From: Acidobacteriota bacterium
GTDB taxonomy: Bacteria; Acidobacteriota; Terriglobia; Bryobacterales; Bryobacteraceae
DNA: 10,488 nt
Reading direction: 5' to 3'
Assembly: GCA_016871135.1 (NCBI GenBank)
Contig: VFZQ01000112.1
Span: 1 to 10,488 of the forward strand
In this document: positions 1-6,514 of the stretch, in pieces
Numbering within the stretch: the stretch's first letter is position 1
Layout of the letters: the number at the start of each line of letters is the position of its first letter
Position numbers and translations under genes: made by a program
Notes under the pieces: generated by a model
What the model saw: only the letters and a program-made list of their open reading frames with translations
Told to the model about the DNA's origin: nothing
Database searches by the model: none

Positions 1-53
1 TCGATGGGTTGCGCGAGGAGGGCGGGCGCGAGGAGCAGGCTGAATCGGAGCAT
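1..53 (-). CDS. Secreted protein, N-terminal fragment (runs off the window)
   Basis: Only the first 17 codons lie in the window. Read on the minus strand from the ATG at 53-51, they give MLRFSLLLAPALLAQPI. This is a basic n-region, a hydrophobic core and an ALLA|QP sequence that looks like a signal peptidase I site. The same short signal style, ending in Ala-Gln-Pro, occurs in the amidohydrolase at 2911-4029. The start is divergent from the HEPN gene, with 45 bases between the two start codons. The mature protein is outside the window, so its function cannot be named. The fragment is short enough to be chance, but the well-formed signal peptide and its position make a real gene start likely. 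Confidence 0.5.
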   Translation of the reverse strand, partial: MLRFSLLLAPALLAQPI

Positions 54-98
54 GGTTGGCCATTGTTATCGTATCGAAAATGTTAAGCTGTCGTGTAA

Positions 99-512
99 TT
101 GAACCGCCGCGATTTTCAGCGGCTGGCGCTTGTCCGTCTGGATGAAGCGCGAGTCCTCCTCGAGGCTGAGAATTTCGAGGGTTGCTACTATCTTTCCGGG
201 TATGTGATTGAGTGCGCGTTGAAGGCGTGTATTGCGAAGTTGACGAAGCGGCATTCGTTTCCGGAGCGGTCGGCGTCACAGACCTGCTATACCCATGACG
301 TGGGGCTGCTGCTACGAACCGCGAACTTGGAATACCGCTTGGAAGCCGCGCGCCGCGCGGATCCCGATTTCGCCGCCAATTGGATATTGGTGCGGGAATG
401 GACTGAGCAGAGCCACTACGATTTCCGAGAGCCGGACGAAGTTGTAAAATTGTATAAGGCTGTGTCTGATCCCATGCATGGAGTTCTTCGATGGCTAAAG
501 CACTACTGGTAG
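99..512 (+). CDS. HEPN domain-containing protein
   Basis: 137-aa, mostly helical protein of the HEPN superfamily, a fold found in RNases, toxins and partners of MNT-type nucleotidyltransferases. The N-terminal half has the usual HEPN pattern: a first helix with RLALVRLDEARVLLEA (8-23), then a second helix with GCYYLSGYVIECALKACIAK (28-47). Near the C-terminal end R99 and H106 form an R-x6-H arrangement, the motif that carries RNase activity in catalytic HEPN proteins. Many HEPN proteins of this subtype are not proven nucleases, so activity is inference. The start is TTG at 99: an in-frame TAA lies immediately upstream (96-98), and starting here preserves the whole first helix. No strong Shine-Dalgarno sequence is visible. 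The 3' end overlaps the next gene by 22 bases, which suggests co-translation. The pair may be a toxin-antitoxin-like module. Confidence 0.8.
   Translation: MNRRDFQRLALVRLDEARVLLEAENFEGCYYLSGYVIECALKACIAKLTKRHSFPERSASQTCYTHDVGLLLRTANLEYRLEAARRADPDFAANWILVREWTEQSHYDFREPDEVVKLYKAVSDPMHGVLRWLKHYW
480..483 (+). promoter_or_regulatory. Shine-Dalgarno GGAG inside the HEPN gene
   Basis: GGAG lies 7 bases upstream of the ATG at 491, inside the last codons of the HEPN gene. It supports the ATG at 491 as the real start of the overlapping gene and a coupled translation of the two. Confidence 0.55.
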
Positions 513-862
513 GCCCCGCACTTGAGGAAGGGCTTCGCTTCATCGAGTTGTTGAAGAAAGAGGGTATCGCTGTCAGCGCCGCGGTTTGGCACAGGCCGCC
601 GATAAATACTTGGCGGCTATCCATCGTTAGCCCTACCTACGAAACGGGTGGACTCGAGAGGCTATACAGCACCACGAGGGCCGTTTTTAACAAGGCCGTG
701 CCTGAGCTGGAGATGAACGAAGACGACATTTGCTTCCCCCGGCCCAAGACGAACTTCGCCAAGGATCTCCGCCGGCACCATTCTGGCTCCAAAAACGTTT
801 CTACCACGCTCTACGACATGGAAGGCGACGCGCACGAAGCCTTTGTCTATTTCGCGAAGTAG
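491..862 (+). CDS. Conserved-looking hypothetical protein, partner of HEPN gene
   Basis: 123 aa, function not recognised. The start is ATG at 491, within the 3' end of the HEPN gene, with GGAG 7 bases upstream. The N-terminal 30 residues (MAKALLVGPALEEGLRFIEL onward) suggest a beta-alpha unit. They are followed by a Trp-rich strand region (AAVWHRP, TWRLSIVSP) and a more basic C-terminal half with KDLRRHHSGS near 92-101. There is no signal peptide, membrane segment or nucleotidyltransferase GSx10DxD motif, so it is not a classical MNT antitoxin. From memory, similar small proteins with a conserved 'WRL.I.SP' core occur as unannotated bacterial ORFs; this is recollection, not a search result. 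The 22-base overlap ties it to the HEPN gene, and an antitoxin or regulator role is only inference. Confidence 0.7.
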   Translation: MAKALLVGPALEEGLRFIELLKKEGIAVSAAVWHRPPINTWRLSIVSPTYETGGLERLYSTTRAVFNKAVPELEMNEDDICFPRPKTNFAKDLRRHHSGSKNVSTTLYDMEGDAHEAFVYFAK

Positions 863-899
863 CCCGAACTCCCTGCCCGCCATCTGCGTCTAAATAGTC

Positions 900-1085
900 A
901 TGAGCCAAGAACTACGCGATGCCGCCACCGAAGCCGTCGCCGCCGTCAAGAAGCTAGCGGAACTCGCCATGTCCGAAGCCGCCGAAAACGTCGAACCGAT
1001 TGTCAAAGACGCGGGCGCCAAGGTGCGCGAAATGGCCGATGAGATTGAAGCGCTGGTCCAAAAGGCAAAACAGAAGGCGCCGTAA
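900..1085 (+). CDS. Small alpha-helical hypothetical protein
   Basis: 61 aa, not recognised. After the first few residues it is almost entirely Ala, Glu, Lys, Val and Asp, with hydrophobic positions spaced every three to four residues (for example AVAAVKKLAELA and MADEIEALVQKAKQKA). This points to one or two long amphipathic or coiled-coil helices. It has no Cys, no signal peptide and no membrane segment. The composition recalls small helical proteins of the YtxH/apolipoprotein-like or LEA-like kind, but no family can be assigned. The ATG at 900 has no clear Shine-Dalgarno sequence. The stop (1083-1085) directly abuts the stop of the convergent gene on the other strand. It is 37 bases downstream of the 123-aa gene and may share its transcript. 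Confidence 0.55.
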   Translation: MSQELRDAATEAVAAVKKLAELAMSEAAENVEPIVKDAGAKVREMADEIEALVQKAKQKAP

Positions 1086-1545
1086 TCAGTACCTCGCCAC
1101 AGGCTTCTCTTCGTGCAGCACTTGCGCGAACCAACAAAGCAGAATCAACTGGTCGAGATGCTCGATCGACTCGTCCTTCACTTCCAGCGACCCCTGAATC
1201 CGCAGCGCGCCTTTACGGCGAACACTGAAGAGCACGTTTTTCTCGCGGTCGACCAGCGCCCACTTCGTCGCCATGATGTTGGTGACTTTCCAGGTGAACT
1301 CCTCGCCCGCGAGCTTGACCTTCGCGCTCGTGCCGGAAAAATTTGGCTCCATCGTCGCGACAGTCTTGCCGTCCTCGACCAGCGCTAGCCTGCGTTTCAC
1401 GTAACCGCTGGCTTGCAGCTCGTACTTCGAGTCGCCGATCCGTCCGCGCGCGCCGGCAAATCGCCAGCCCCCCGAACGCCATTTCGATGTGATCGTCGCC
1501 GATCACCCAGCGGCGCTTCAGGCCTTCCGGTTGCTTCCACTCCAT
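1086..1545 (-). pseudogene. Small hypothetical protein split by a one-base frameshift in a G6 run
   Basis: Two overlapping minus-strand frames fit together as one gene. The first starts at ATG 1545 (MEWKQPEGLKRRWVIGDDHI) and reads sensibly up to 'EMAFGG'. It then turns into Arg-rich nonsense after a run of six G (C6 on the plus strand, 1468-1473). Removing one G moves reading into the second frame, giving 'AFGGWRFAGARGRIG' and then YELQASGYVKRRLALVEDGK, continuing to a TGA at 1086-1088. The repaired protein is 152 aa, rich in beta-strand-like segments (TVATMEPNF, TWKVTNIMATKWALVD), with a hydrophobic C-terminal helix near 130-144. It vaguely resembles tubby/LURP-like beta-barrel proteins, but I cannot assign a family. 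It is the last gene of the minus-strand run, 32 bases after the glycosyltransferase. The cause may be a real mutation or a homopolymer sequencing error. Confidence 0.7.
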
Positions 1546-1577
1546 GATCGGAATATCGGCGGAAATGGCGGCGTTAA

Positions 1578-2909
1578 TTAGGGCTTCCGGCGGTAGACGA
1601 TCGTGCCTCCGGTCCTGTGCACTTCCTCATAGTGCTCCATCCACTCGCGCAGGTCGGGAAACTCGGTGATGGCAAGCTTCGGATTGTAGGGCCCGAGTCC
1701 ATCGACAATCCAGTCGGGTTTTGATTGCACCAATTTCACCTGGTTCTCGGCGGCGAGGTTTGGCGCGGTTGGAACAGAGCTCGTCAGATGACGGTCGGCC
1801 AGGACCCCTGTCAAGGGCTGGGAGTCGAGGAACATCGTCGCTGCGGGCCGCCCGGCAAGCGCGTAGATCTCCGGACGATAGCCCCAGACAAACAACGAAC
1901 CGCGTATGTGTTGCGCGGCCGCGCGCGAATCCTGCTCCATGGCTAGATCGGCCCACTGATGCGGCCGTCCCTGCGCGAGATCGGCGGCGAGCGTCACATA
2001 GCGCGGGCCGAAGCGGATCAGCGGGATCATCAGAAGACAAATCAGCCAACGGCGGCTTGATGCCGCGCGCGCGGCGAGCAAGACGAGGGGCGGAAGCAAG
2101 AGGAAGTAATAGCGCGGAAAGAAACGGAAGCCCGCGATCATCGCCAGAGCCGCGAGCGCGATCCACAGCAACCAGCGGCGTTTATTGGGTTCAGTGCGTA
2201 GTGTAAAGATCGCCCCGGCGGCTATCGAAACGTGAAAGCCGGCCCAGTTCAGCGTGCGTTTCAAGCCTTCGCCCAGCGCATCGGTGACGAACGTATCCCG
2301 CGAATACATCATCCCCCACGCCCACACTTCGAGCCAGTATTCCCGCGCCACCGGCAGCAGAATCAACTGCGGCGCGACGAAACCCGCCACCCACAACGGC
2401 CGCGCCACAAAACACGCCGGCAGCAGAAACAGCATCTTGCCGTTGATCAACATGCCGAAGCCGGCGACCAGCCCCGCCGCCAGCGCATTTCCACGCCATG
2501 CCGCCAGCACCGCGGCGGCTTGCAGCGGGATCAACATGAGGTCCGGCCCGATAACCATGACCGTTGCCGGAATGCCGAACGTCAGGAAGAACGCAAGAAT
2601 CGCGGCGGCGAATCGCTCTTCCGTTTCGCCCCACAGCGACCGCGCAAATCGTCCGAGGCTCCACGCGCTCAAAGTGACGAACAGCGCGCCCGCGATGCGC
2701 AGCGGCACGCCGGTCAGCGCGCCGAACAGCAAATAGAAGCCAGGAAACAGCGGAGGCTTATCGAACCAGATATCGGCGTACAACGTCTTGCCCGCCAACA
2801 TCTCGCGCGCCGCGGCGAGCGCATAGCCTTCCTCGACCCAGACGATGCCGCTGTGGCAAAGCCTTGCGGCTAGCACCAGCGCGAACAGGGCCGCATAGAA
2901 CCGCCGCAC
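1578..2909 (-). CDS. GT-C fold glycosyltransferase, PMT/ArnT-like membrane protein
   Basis: Polytopic membrane protein of 443 aa in the dolichyl-phosphate-mannose mannosyltransferase/ArnT-like group, which transfers a sugar from a lipid-phosphate carrier to an acceptor on the periplasmic side. Family signs are a first membrane helix (3-20) followed by the acidic loop VWVEEGYALAAAREMLAGK with E26/E27, then WFDKPPLFPGFYLL (D50, KPP 51-53). About eight to ten further hydrophobic segments follow to about residue 300, including FRFFPRYYFLLLPPLVLLAA (261-280). The C-terminal soluble tail ends GGTIVYRRKP. I chose GTG at 2909 as start, one base after the amidohydrolase stop. The open frame extends further upstream (to 3002), but that part is an Arg/Ser/Thr-rich shadow of the preceding gene. 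Donor and acceptor cannot be deduced. Confidence 0.8.
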   Translation of the reverse strand: MRRFYAALFALVLAARLCHSGIVWVEEGYALAAAREMLAGKTLYADIWFDKPPLFPGFYLLFGALTGVPLRIAGALFVTLSAWSLGRFARSLWGETEERFAAAILAFFLTFGIPATVMVIGPDLMLIPLQAAAVLAAWRGNALAAGLVAGFGMLINGKMLFLLPACFVARPLWVAGFVAPQLILLPVAREYWLEVWAWGMMYSRDTFVTDALGEGLKRTLNWAGFHVSIAAGAIFTLRTEPNKRRWLLWIALAALAMIAGFRFFPRYYFLLLPPLVLLAARAASSRRWLICLLMIPLIRFGPRYVTLAADLAQGRPHQWADLAMEQDSRAAAQHIRGSLFVWGYRPEIYALAGRPAATMFLDSQPLTGVLADRHLTSSVPTAPNLAAENQVKLVQSKPDWIVDGLGPYNPKLAITEFPDLREWMEHYEEVHRTGGTIVYRRKP

Positions 2910-2910
2910 T

Positions 2911-4029
2911 TTACTTGGGGAACTTCGATGCGTCGAGACCGGGAATGATACGCAGCGCGTTCTTGTAGTAGAGCTTCTTGAGCACTTTGTCCGGCAGATC
3001 AAGCCCGTACATCTTCCAGAACGCGTGGCGTTTGCGGTAGTAGTCGAAGTATTCGTCGTCGGTTTCCAGCACGCGGAAGTAGTAGTGATATTCGCTCGGT
3101 TCCCAGGTGTCCTTACCGAACAGCACGCGGTCCTGATACTGCGTGAACCACTTGCGGGCGTAACGCGGCTGGCGGCCGAACTCGTAGAGCACCGCGCCGA
3201 TCTCGGTCATCATGTTCGGCATCTGGTCCATCAGCTTGCCGAGTTGCCCCAAGTCAGCGCCGAGCCAGCCCAGGTGCGCGTTGATGAACGTGACCTTCGG
3301 ATGGCGTTTGATGCGCGTGTACAACTCGCCCATCAGCGTCTCCCAGGAGTCGTATTTATCTCCCGGCCGATAGCGGCTCGGGAACTGCTTCAGCTCCAGC
3401 CAGCGTTCGTTGGTTTTGTCCCACGGCGTAAAGAAGGGCTTCGGTTCCGCGGTGTGAATCAGCACCGGTTTGCCATACTTGGCGCACATCTCGAAGGCTT
3501 TATCGAAACGGGGATCGTCGATCTTGATTCGCTTGCCGTTCTTCTCGCTCAAGTCCATGCCGAAGTTCTTGAAAAACTTCAGCCCCTGCGCGCCGGCCTT
3601 GAAATCGTCTTCAAGCTGCTTGGCAACGATGTCGGAATAGTCAGGCCGCTCCAATTCCTCATAGGTCAAGTTGGCGAACACCGCGAAGCGCCCCTTGTAT
3701 TTCGGGTTGTTGGTGTAGGTTGCGACATTCGCTTTCAAGCGCTCGCCATAGCCGCCCGACAGGTTCACCATGATCTGCAGGTTGATGCCGTCCATGTCTT
3801 TGACGAGCTTGTCCATCTGCGCCTCGTTGGCGTTCGGGCGCTGATGGTTATGCACGTCGATGATCGGATACTTCGCGCGCGTCTTCGGATGTTGCGGCAC
3901 GACGAGCGACGATTTCGGATCGTACTCTTCGATCGACATCTGCGCGGCGCGGTCGGGCTTCGGCCACTCCTTCGGCTGCGCGAGCGCAAGGAACGGGAGT
4001 GCGGATAGAGCAAGAAACGGGCGTGTCAT
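2911..4029 (-). CDS. Secreted metal-dependent amidohydrolase (Amidohydro_2 / TIM-barrel hydrolase)
   Basis: 372 aa with a short signal peptide (MTRPFLALSALPFLALA, likely cleaved before Q18), so probably periplasmic or secreted. The mature part is an amidohydrolase-superfamily TIM barrel of the Amidohydro_2 type. Metal and active-site candidates appear in the usual order: H60 and H62 in 'IDVHNHQ', K151 in 'GLKFFKNFG', H192 in 'PVLIHTAEP', H252 in 'FINAHLGWLG' and D307 in 'RVLFGKDTWEP'. The set is complete, so the enzyme is probably active, perhaps as a C-C or C-N hydrolase or decarboxylase; the substrate is unknown. The start is ATG at 4029, 17 bases after plsC. AAAGGG lies upstream, though unusually close to the ATG, and a CATAAT hexamer (4039-4044) could be a -10 box. 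It is followed by the glycosyltransferase after one base. Confidence 0.85.
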   Translation of the reverse strand: MTRPFLALSALPFLALAQPKEWPKPDRAAQMSIEEYDPKSSLVVPQHPKTRAKYPIIDVHNHQRPNANEAQMDKLVKDMDGINLQIMVNLSGGYGERLKANVATYTNNPKYKGRFAVFANLTYEELERPDYSDIVAKQLEDDFKAGAQGLKFFKNFGMDLSEKNGKRIKIDDPRFDKAFEMCAKYGKPVLIHTAEPKPFFTPWDKTNERWLELKQFPSRYRPGDKYDSWETLMGELYTRIKRHPKVTFINAHLGWLGADLGQLGKLMDQMPNMMTEIGAVLYEFGRQPRYARKWFTQYQDRVLFGKDTWEPSEYHYYFRVLETDDEYFDYYRKRHAFWKMYGLDLPDKVLKKLYYKNALRIIPGLDASKFPK

Positions 4030-4046
4030 CGCCCTTTGATTATGTC

Positions 4047-4769
4047 CTACGGCTGGACGCCCAGCAACGCCGCGACGTCATTTCGCAGCTGTTCCGTTAA
4101 GCGCGTCTTATCTTTGAAGATCAATCCTTCGGTCGCAATCGGCTTGCCGAGCCTCACCTTCACAGGGCCGCCGCGGATCGTCGCGTGATGCATCGGCATC
4201 ACTTCGCGCGTGCCGATGAGTCCAAACGGAACAATCGGAATTCCGCTCTTGATGCCGATAATCGCCGCGCCTTCCTTAAACGGTTCCAACGCGCCTTCGG
4301 TGCGGCCGCCCTCGGGGAAGATCAGTACCGAGATCGGATTTTCGCGAATCATCTCCGCCGCGCGGTGCAAGCTCTTCAACGCCGCGCGCGGGTTATCGAG
4401 CGATACAGGAATGTGTCCGGCAAGCTGCAAATGATGGCCCATCAGCGGAATCTTGAACAGGCTCTCCTTCGCCATGAAGCGAAAGCTGCGCGGCAGCGTT
4501 TTCAGCAGCGCCGGCGTGTCGGAATAGCTGCGATGATTACCCGCGAAGATGTAGTGCTGGCCGGGCTGCAAGTGTTCCAGGCCTTCGACCTCAACGTCCA
4601 TCCCCATGACGACGGTCAGCATCTTGCCCCAGGTCCGCGCCATCAGGAATTGCCGCTCGCCGTTCGTATCGAACAGCGAAACGACCAGATTTATCGAACC
4701 CATCAAAGCCGTACTGGCCAGGATCATCGGATCGGTCCATAGGATTGTCCGCAAGAGTGCAAAAGACAT
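4047..4769 (-). CDS. plsC: 1-acyl-sn-glycerol-3-phosphate acyltransferase (PlsC family)
   Basis: 240-aa acyltransferase predicted to acylate lysophosphatidic acid at the inner membrane in phospholipid synthesis. The catalytic H-x4-D motif is 'NHRSYSD' (H79, D84). The glycerophosphate-binding block is 'FPEGGRTEG' (151-159), where many relatives have FPEGTRS. Between them lie 'RFMAKESLFKIPLMG' (97-111) and 'GHIPVSL' (118-124), the usual blocks II and III. A hydrophobic N-terminal helix (about 14-32) fits a membrane anchor. The length is typical for the family. It starts with ATG at 4769, 13 bases after the folC stop, so it is probably co-transcribed. A TACAAT hexamer overlapping the folC stop could also serve as a private -10 box. 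Relatives with different acyl acceptors exist (lyso-ornithine lipid, for example), so the exact substrate is less certain than the family. Confidence 0.88.
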   Translation of the reverse strand: MSFALLRTILWTDPMILASTALMGSINLVVSLFDTNGERQFLMARTWGKMLTVVMGMDVEVEGLEHLQPGQHYIFAGNHRSYSDTPALLKTLPRSFRFMAKESLFKIPLMGHHLQLAGHIPVSLDNPRAALKSLHRAAEMIRENPISVLIFPEGGRTEGALEPFKEGAAIIGIKSGIPIVPFGLIGTREVMPMHHATIRGGPVKVRLGKPIATEGLIFKDKTRLTEQLRNDVAALLGVQP

Positions 4770-4782
4770 TGAAGCGAATCTT

Positions 4783-5988
4783 CTATTGTACGAGGATTGC
4801 GCGCGCTTCCCCTACTAAGTAGAGCGAACCGGTGATGAAGATCAACTCGCTTTCAAAGTCCGATTCCAAAGCATCCCCGATCGACGCCGCCGCGCGCGCC
4901 CGTGCATGGGGCTCCATTTCGAGGATCGCCTCCGGCCGTAGTGCGCGTGCCTGCCCGGGAGCGGTGACGACCACCTCGTACGCCAGCGGGAACAACTCGG
5001 CGACGATCTCTTCGACGCTCTTGTCCCGCATCGCGCCGTAGATCAGGCCGATCTTCTTGCCGGCGTGAAACTCCCCGATATAAGCGGCCAGCGCTCGCGC
5101 TCCCGCCGGATTGTGCGCGCCGTCCAGTATAAACTTGCCGATCTTCTCCAGCCGTCCCGGCCACTTCGCTTTCGCGATGCCGCGAGCGTCGAGCCCCACT
5201 CGCTTGCACGCCGCAATTGCCGTCGCCGCGTTGACGACCTGATGCCGCCCCGCGAGTTGGCATGTGTACGTGATGCCTTCGATCGCAAACTGGCTGCCCC
5301 AGGCATCGACAACCGCATCGGGCACGGCGACGGGAATGAGTTCCGCACCCACCTCGCGCGCCCGGTCCTCGATCACCCGCATCGCCGCCGGATGCTGCGG
5401 CGCGATCACCGCCGGCGTGTTCGGCTTCAAGATGCCCGCCTTCTCGAACGCGATCGACTCGATACTCTTGCCCAGCCACGCCTCGTGATCGTAATCGACC
5501 GGCGTGATGACGCACACCTCGGGCGTCACGATGTTCGTCGCATCCAGCCGGCCGCCCAATCCGACTTCGATTACCGCCCACTCCACGCGCGCCTCTTTGA
5601 ACAGGCAGAACGCCATTAGCGTTACGGTCTCGAAATAGGTTGGATGCGATTCGAGTTCGCCCGCCGCGATCATCTCTTCGGAGACCGCATGCACCTGTTC
5701 AAACGCCCGCGCGAACTGCTCCTTCGTCGCCGGCTTGCCACCGATCACGATTCGCTCCGTTGGCTCCACTAAGTGCGGAGAGGTGTAGAGCGCGGCGCCT
5801 AGAGCAGAGGCGATCATGGCGCAGGTGGAGCCTTTGCCGTTGGTGCCGGCCACGTGAATTGTGCGGAACGCCCTCTGCGGATCGCCCAATTTTGAAGCCA
5901 CCGCGCTCACACACTCCAGCCCCAGCTTGGCTGTTTTCAGTTCGTTGCCAAGCGCGTAGAGGTACTCGACCGAGGCCGGGTAGTTCAC
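4783..5988 (-). CDS. folC: Folylpolyglutamate synthase / dihydrofolate synthase (Mur ligase family)
   Basis: 401-aa cytoplasmic ATP-dependent ligase that adds glutamate to dihydropteroate and/or folates. Signatures appear in family order: N-terminal 'LGLECVSAVASKLGDP', P-loop 'HVAGTNGKGST' (45-55), 'YTSPHLVEPTERI' (68-80), 'IEVGLGGRLDATN' (140-152), 'ITPVDYDHEAWLG' (161-173), 'IAFEKAGILKP' with K183 (179-189), the central-to-C-domain hinge 'PGRLEKIG' (277-284), and 'ILDGAHNPAG' (287-296). The start is GTG at 5988, overlapping the upstream stop by four bases (GTGA). The protein is somewhat short for FolC. Between the P-loop helix and 'LYTSPHL' the usual 'AGY.VGLYTSPH' linker is reduced to 'SALGAALYTSPH', a local loss of about six residues. 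Whether it has both synthase activities or one cannot be read from sequence. Confidence 0.92.
   Translation of the reverse strand: MNYPASVEYLYALGNELKTAKLGLECVSAVASKLGDPQRAFRTIHVAGTNGKGSTCAMIASALGAALYTSPHLVEPTERIVIGGKPATKEQFARAFEQVHAVSEEMIAAGELESHPTYFETVTLMAFCLFKEARVEWAVIEVGLGGRLDATNIVTPEVCVITPVDYDHEAWLGKSIESIAFEKAGILKPNTPAVIAPQHPAAMRVIEDRAREVGAELIPVAVPDAVVDAWGSQFAIEGITYTCQLAGRHQVVNAATAIAACKRVGLDARGIAKAKWPGRLEKIGKFILDGAHNPAGARALAAYIGEFHAGKKIGLIYGAMRDKSVEEIVAELFPLAYEVVVTAPGQARALRPEAILEMEPHARARAAASIGDALESDFESELIFITGSLYLVGEARAILVQ
4785..4790 (-). promoter_or_regulatory. Possible -10 box (TACAAT) upstream of plsC
   Basis: On the minus strand TACAAT matches five of six bases of TATAAT and overlaps the folC stop codon, 15 bases before the plsC ATG. 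No convincing -35 element lies 16-18 bases upstream, so this is only a candidate internal promoter. Confidence 0.2.
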
Positions 5989-6491
5989 GCGTGCGACGCG
6001 TGCGTGCAGCCGTAGGTGGACGGCACGCGGCCGCCCTTGTTGAGTTCGCGCATGCCGATATCGGTGGCGTAGTAGACGCGCGCGGTCCAGCCCTTGATCT
6101 GCCGGAAAAACCGTTGGCCGGGTTCGGTGAACGGCAGCTTCACGCGGTCGAGTTCGGTCAGCATGTCGACCTGCTGCGCTTCGGTCAGCCGCTTAAACGG
6201 CTTGCCGTGTTTCTTGGCCGCATAGCCGTCGAGCCACGCCAATCCCTCAAGTAGCGAATCGCGCTCGGCCGCGGGTCCGGCGGCGAGCAACCGGTCCATC
6301 CAGCGATTGACTAGCGCCGCTTTGGCGCCGGGCGTGTCGGTAGCGGGGATGATCAACTCCGTGAGGATGACGATTGTCTCGTTCTGGTGCGCGTCGAAAA
6401 CCTCGGGTTTCCAATCGGGCGCGGTTGACACCTGTGCGAGCGCAACTCCGGGTGCGGCGGCGGCGAGTTGGAGGAGATCCCTGCGGTCCAT
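5985..6491 (-). CDS. Gluconate 2-dehydrogenase subunit 3 family protein, Tat-exported
   Basis: 168-aa protein of the Gluconate_2-dh3 family, the small partner subunit of membrane-linked GMC-type dehydrogenases that act in the periplasm. It begins MDRRDLLQLAAAAPGVALAQ: twin Arg at 3-4 followed by a hydrophobic stretch and ALA|Q, a short Tat signal. Family landmarks are 'TELIIPATDTPGAKAA' (44-59), 'FFRQIKGWTARVYYATDIG' (128-146) and the C-terminal 'GCTH' (161-164). No GMC oxidoreductase flavoprotein gene adjoins it. The next gene downstream is folC, overlapped by four bases (GTGA). The large subunit must therefore be elsewhere, or the protein acts with another partner. The start is ATG at 6491, only 23 bases from the divergent lipoprotein start codon. 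The family assignment is firm, the enzymatic role is not. Confidence 0.85.
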   Translation of the reverse strand: MDRRDLLQLAAAAPGVALAQVSTAPDWKPEVFDAHQNETIVILTELIIPATDTPGAKAALVNRWMDRLLAAGPAAERDSLLEGLAWLDGYAAKKHGKPFKRLTEAQQVDMLTELDRVKLPFTEPGQRFFRQIKGWTARVYYATDIGMRELNKGGRVPSTYGCTHASHA

Positions 6492-6514
6492 ACGAACCCC
6501 ATCGTATCATCGTG
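6492..6514. promoter_or_regulatory. 23-base divergent start region
   Basis: Only 23 bases separate the two divergent ATG codons, so promoters for both genes must lie here or inside the opposite coding regions. On the plus strand TATCAT (6505-6510) resembles a -10 box four bases before the ATG, and would give a leaderless or nearly leaderless transcript. TCATC-GT-GATGA (6507-6518) is a short inverted repeat covering the plus-strand start codon. Both signals are weak. Confidence 0.25.

Noticed and set aside
1213..1470. The rest of the first frame beyond the G6 run as real coding sequence
   Set aside because: After the G6 run the frame becomes Arg-rich and unstructured, while the neighbouring frame gives plausible protein that continues to the gene end.
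2232..2873. Plus-strand open frame of 213 codons opposite the glycosyltransferase
   Set aside because: The translation is dominated by Arg, Gln and His, as expected of a shadow of a hydrophobic membrane protein in GC-rich DNA.
2910..3002. N-terminal extension of the glycosyltransferase to 3002
   Set aside because: The extra 31 residues are Ser/Thr/Arg-rich and lie entirely within the amidohydrolase 3' end. The GTG at 2909 places the first membrane helix at the normal position.
3025..4008. Long plus-strand open frame (327 codons) antisense to the amidohydrolase
   Set aside because: It mirrors the codon pattern of a gene with complete catalytic motifs on the other strand. Its own translation is Val/Leu/Arg/His-rich without a recognisable domain.
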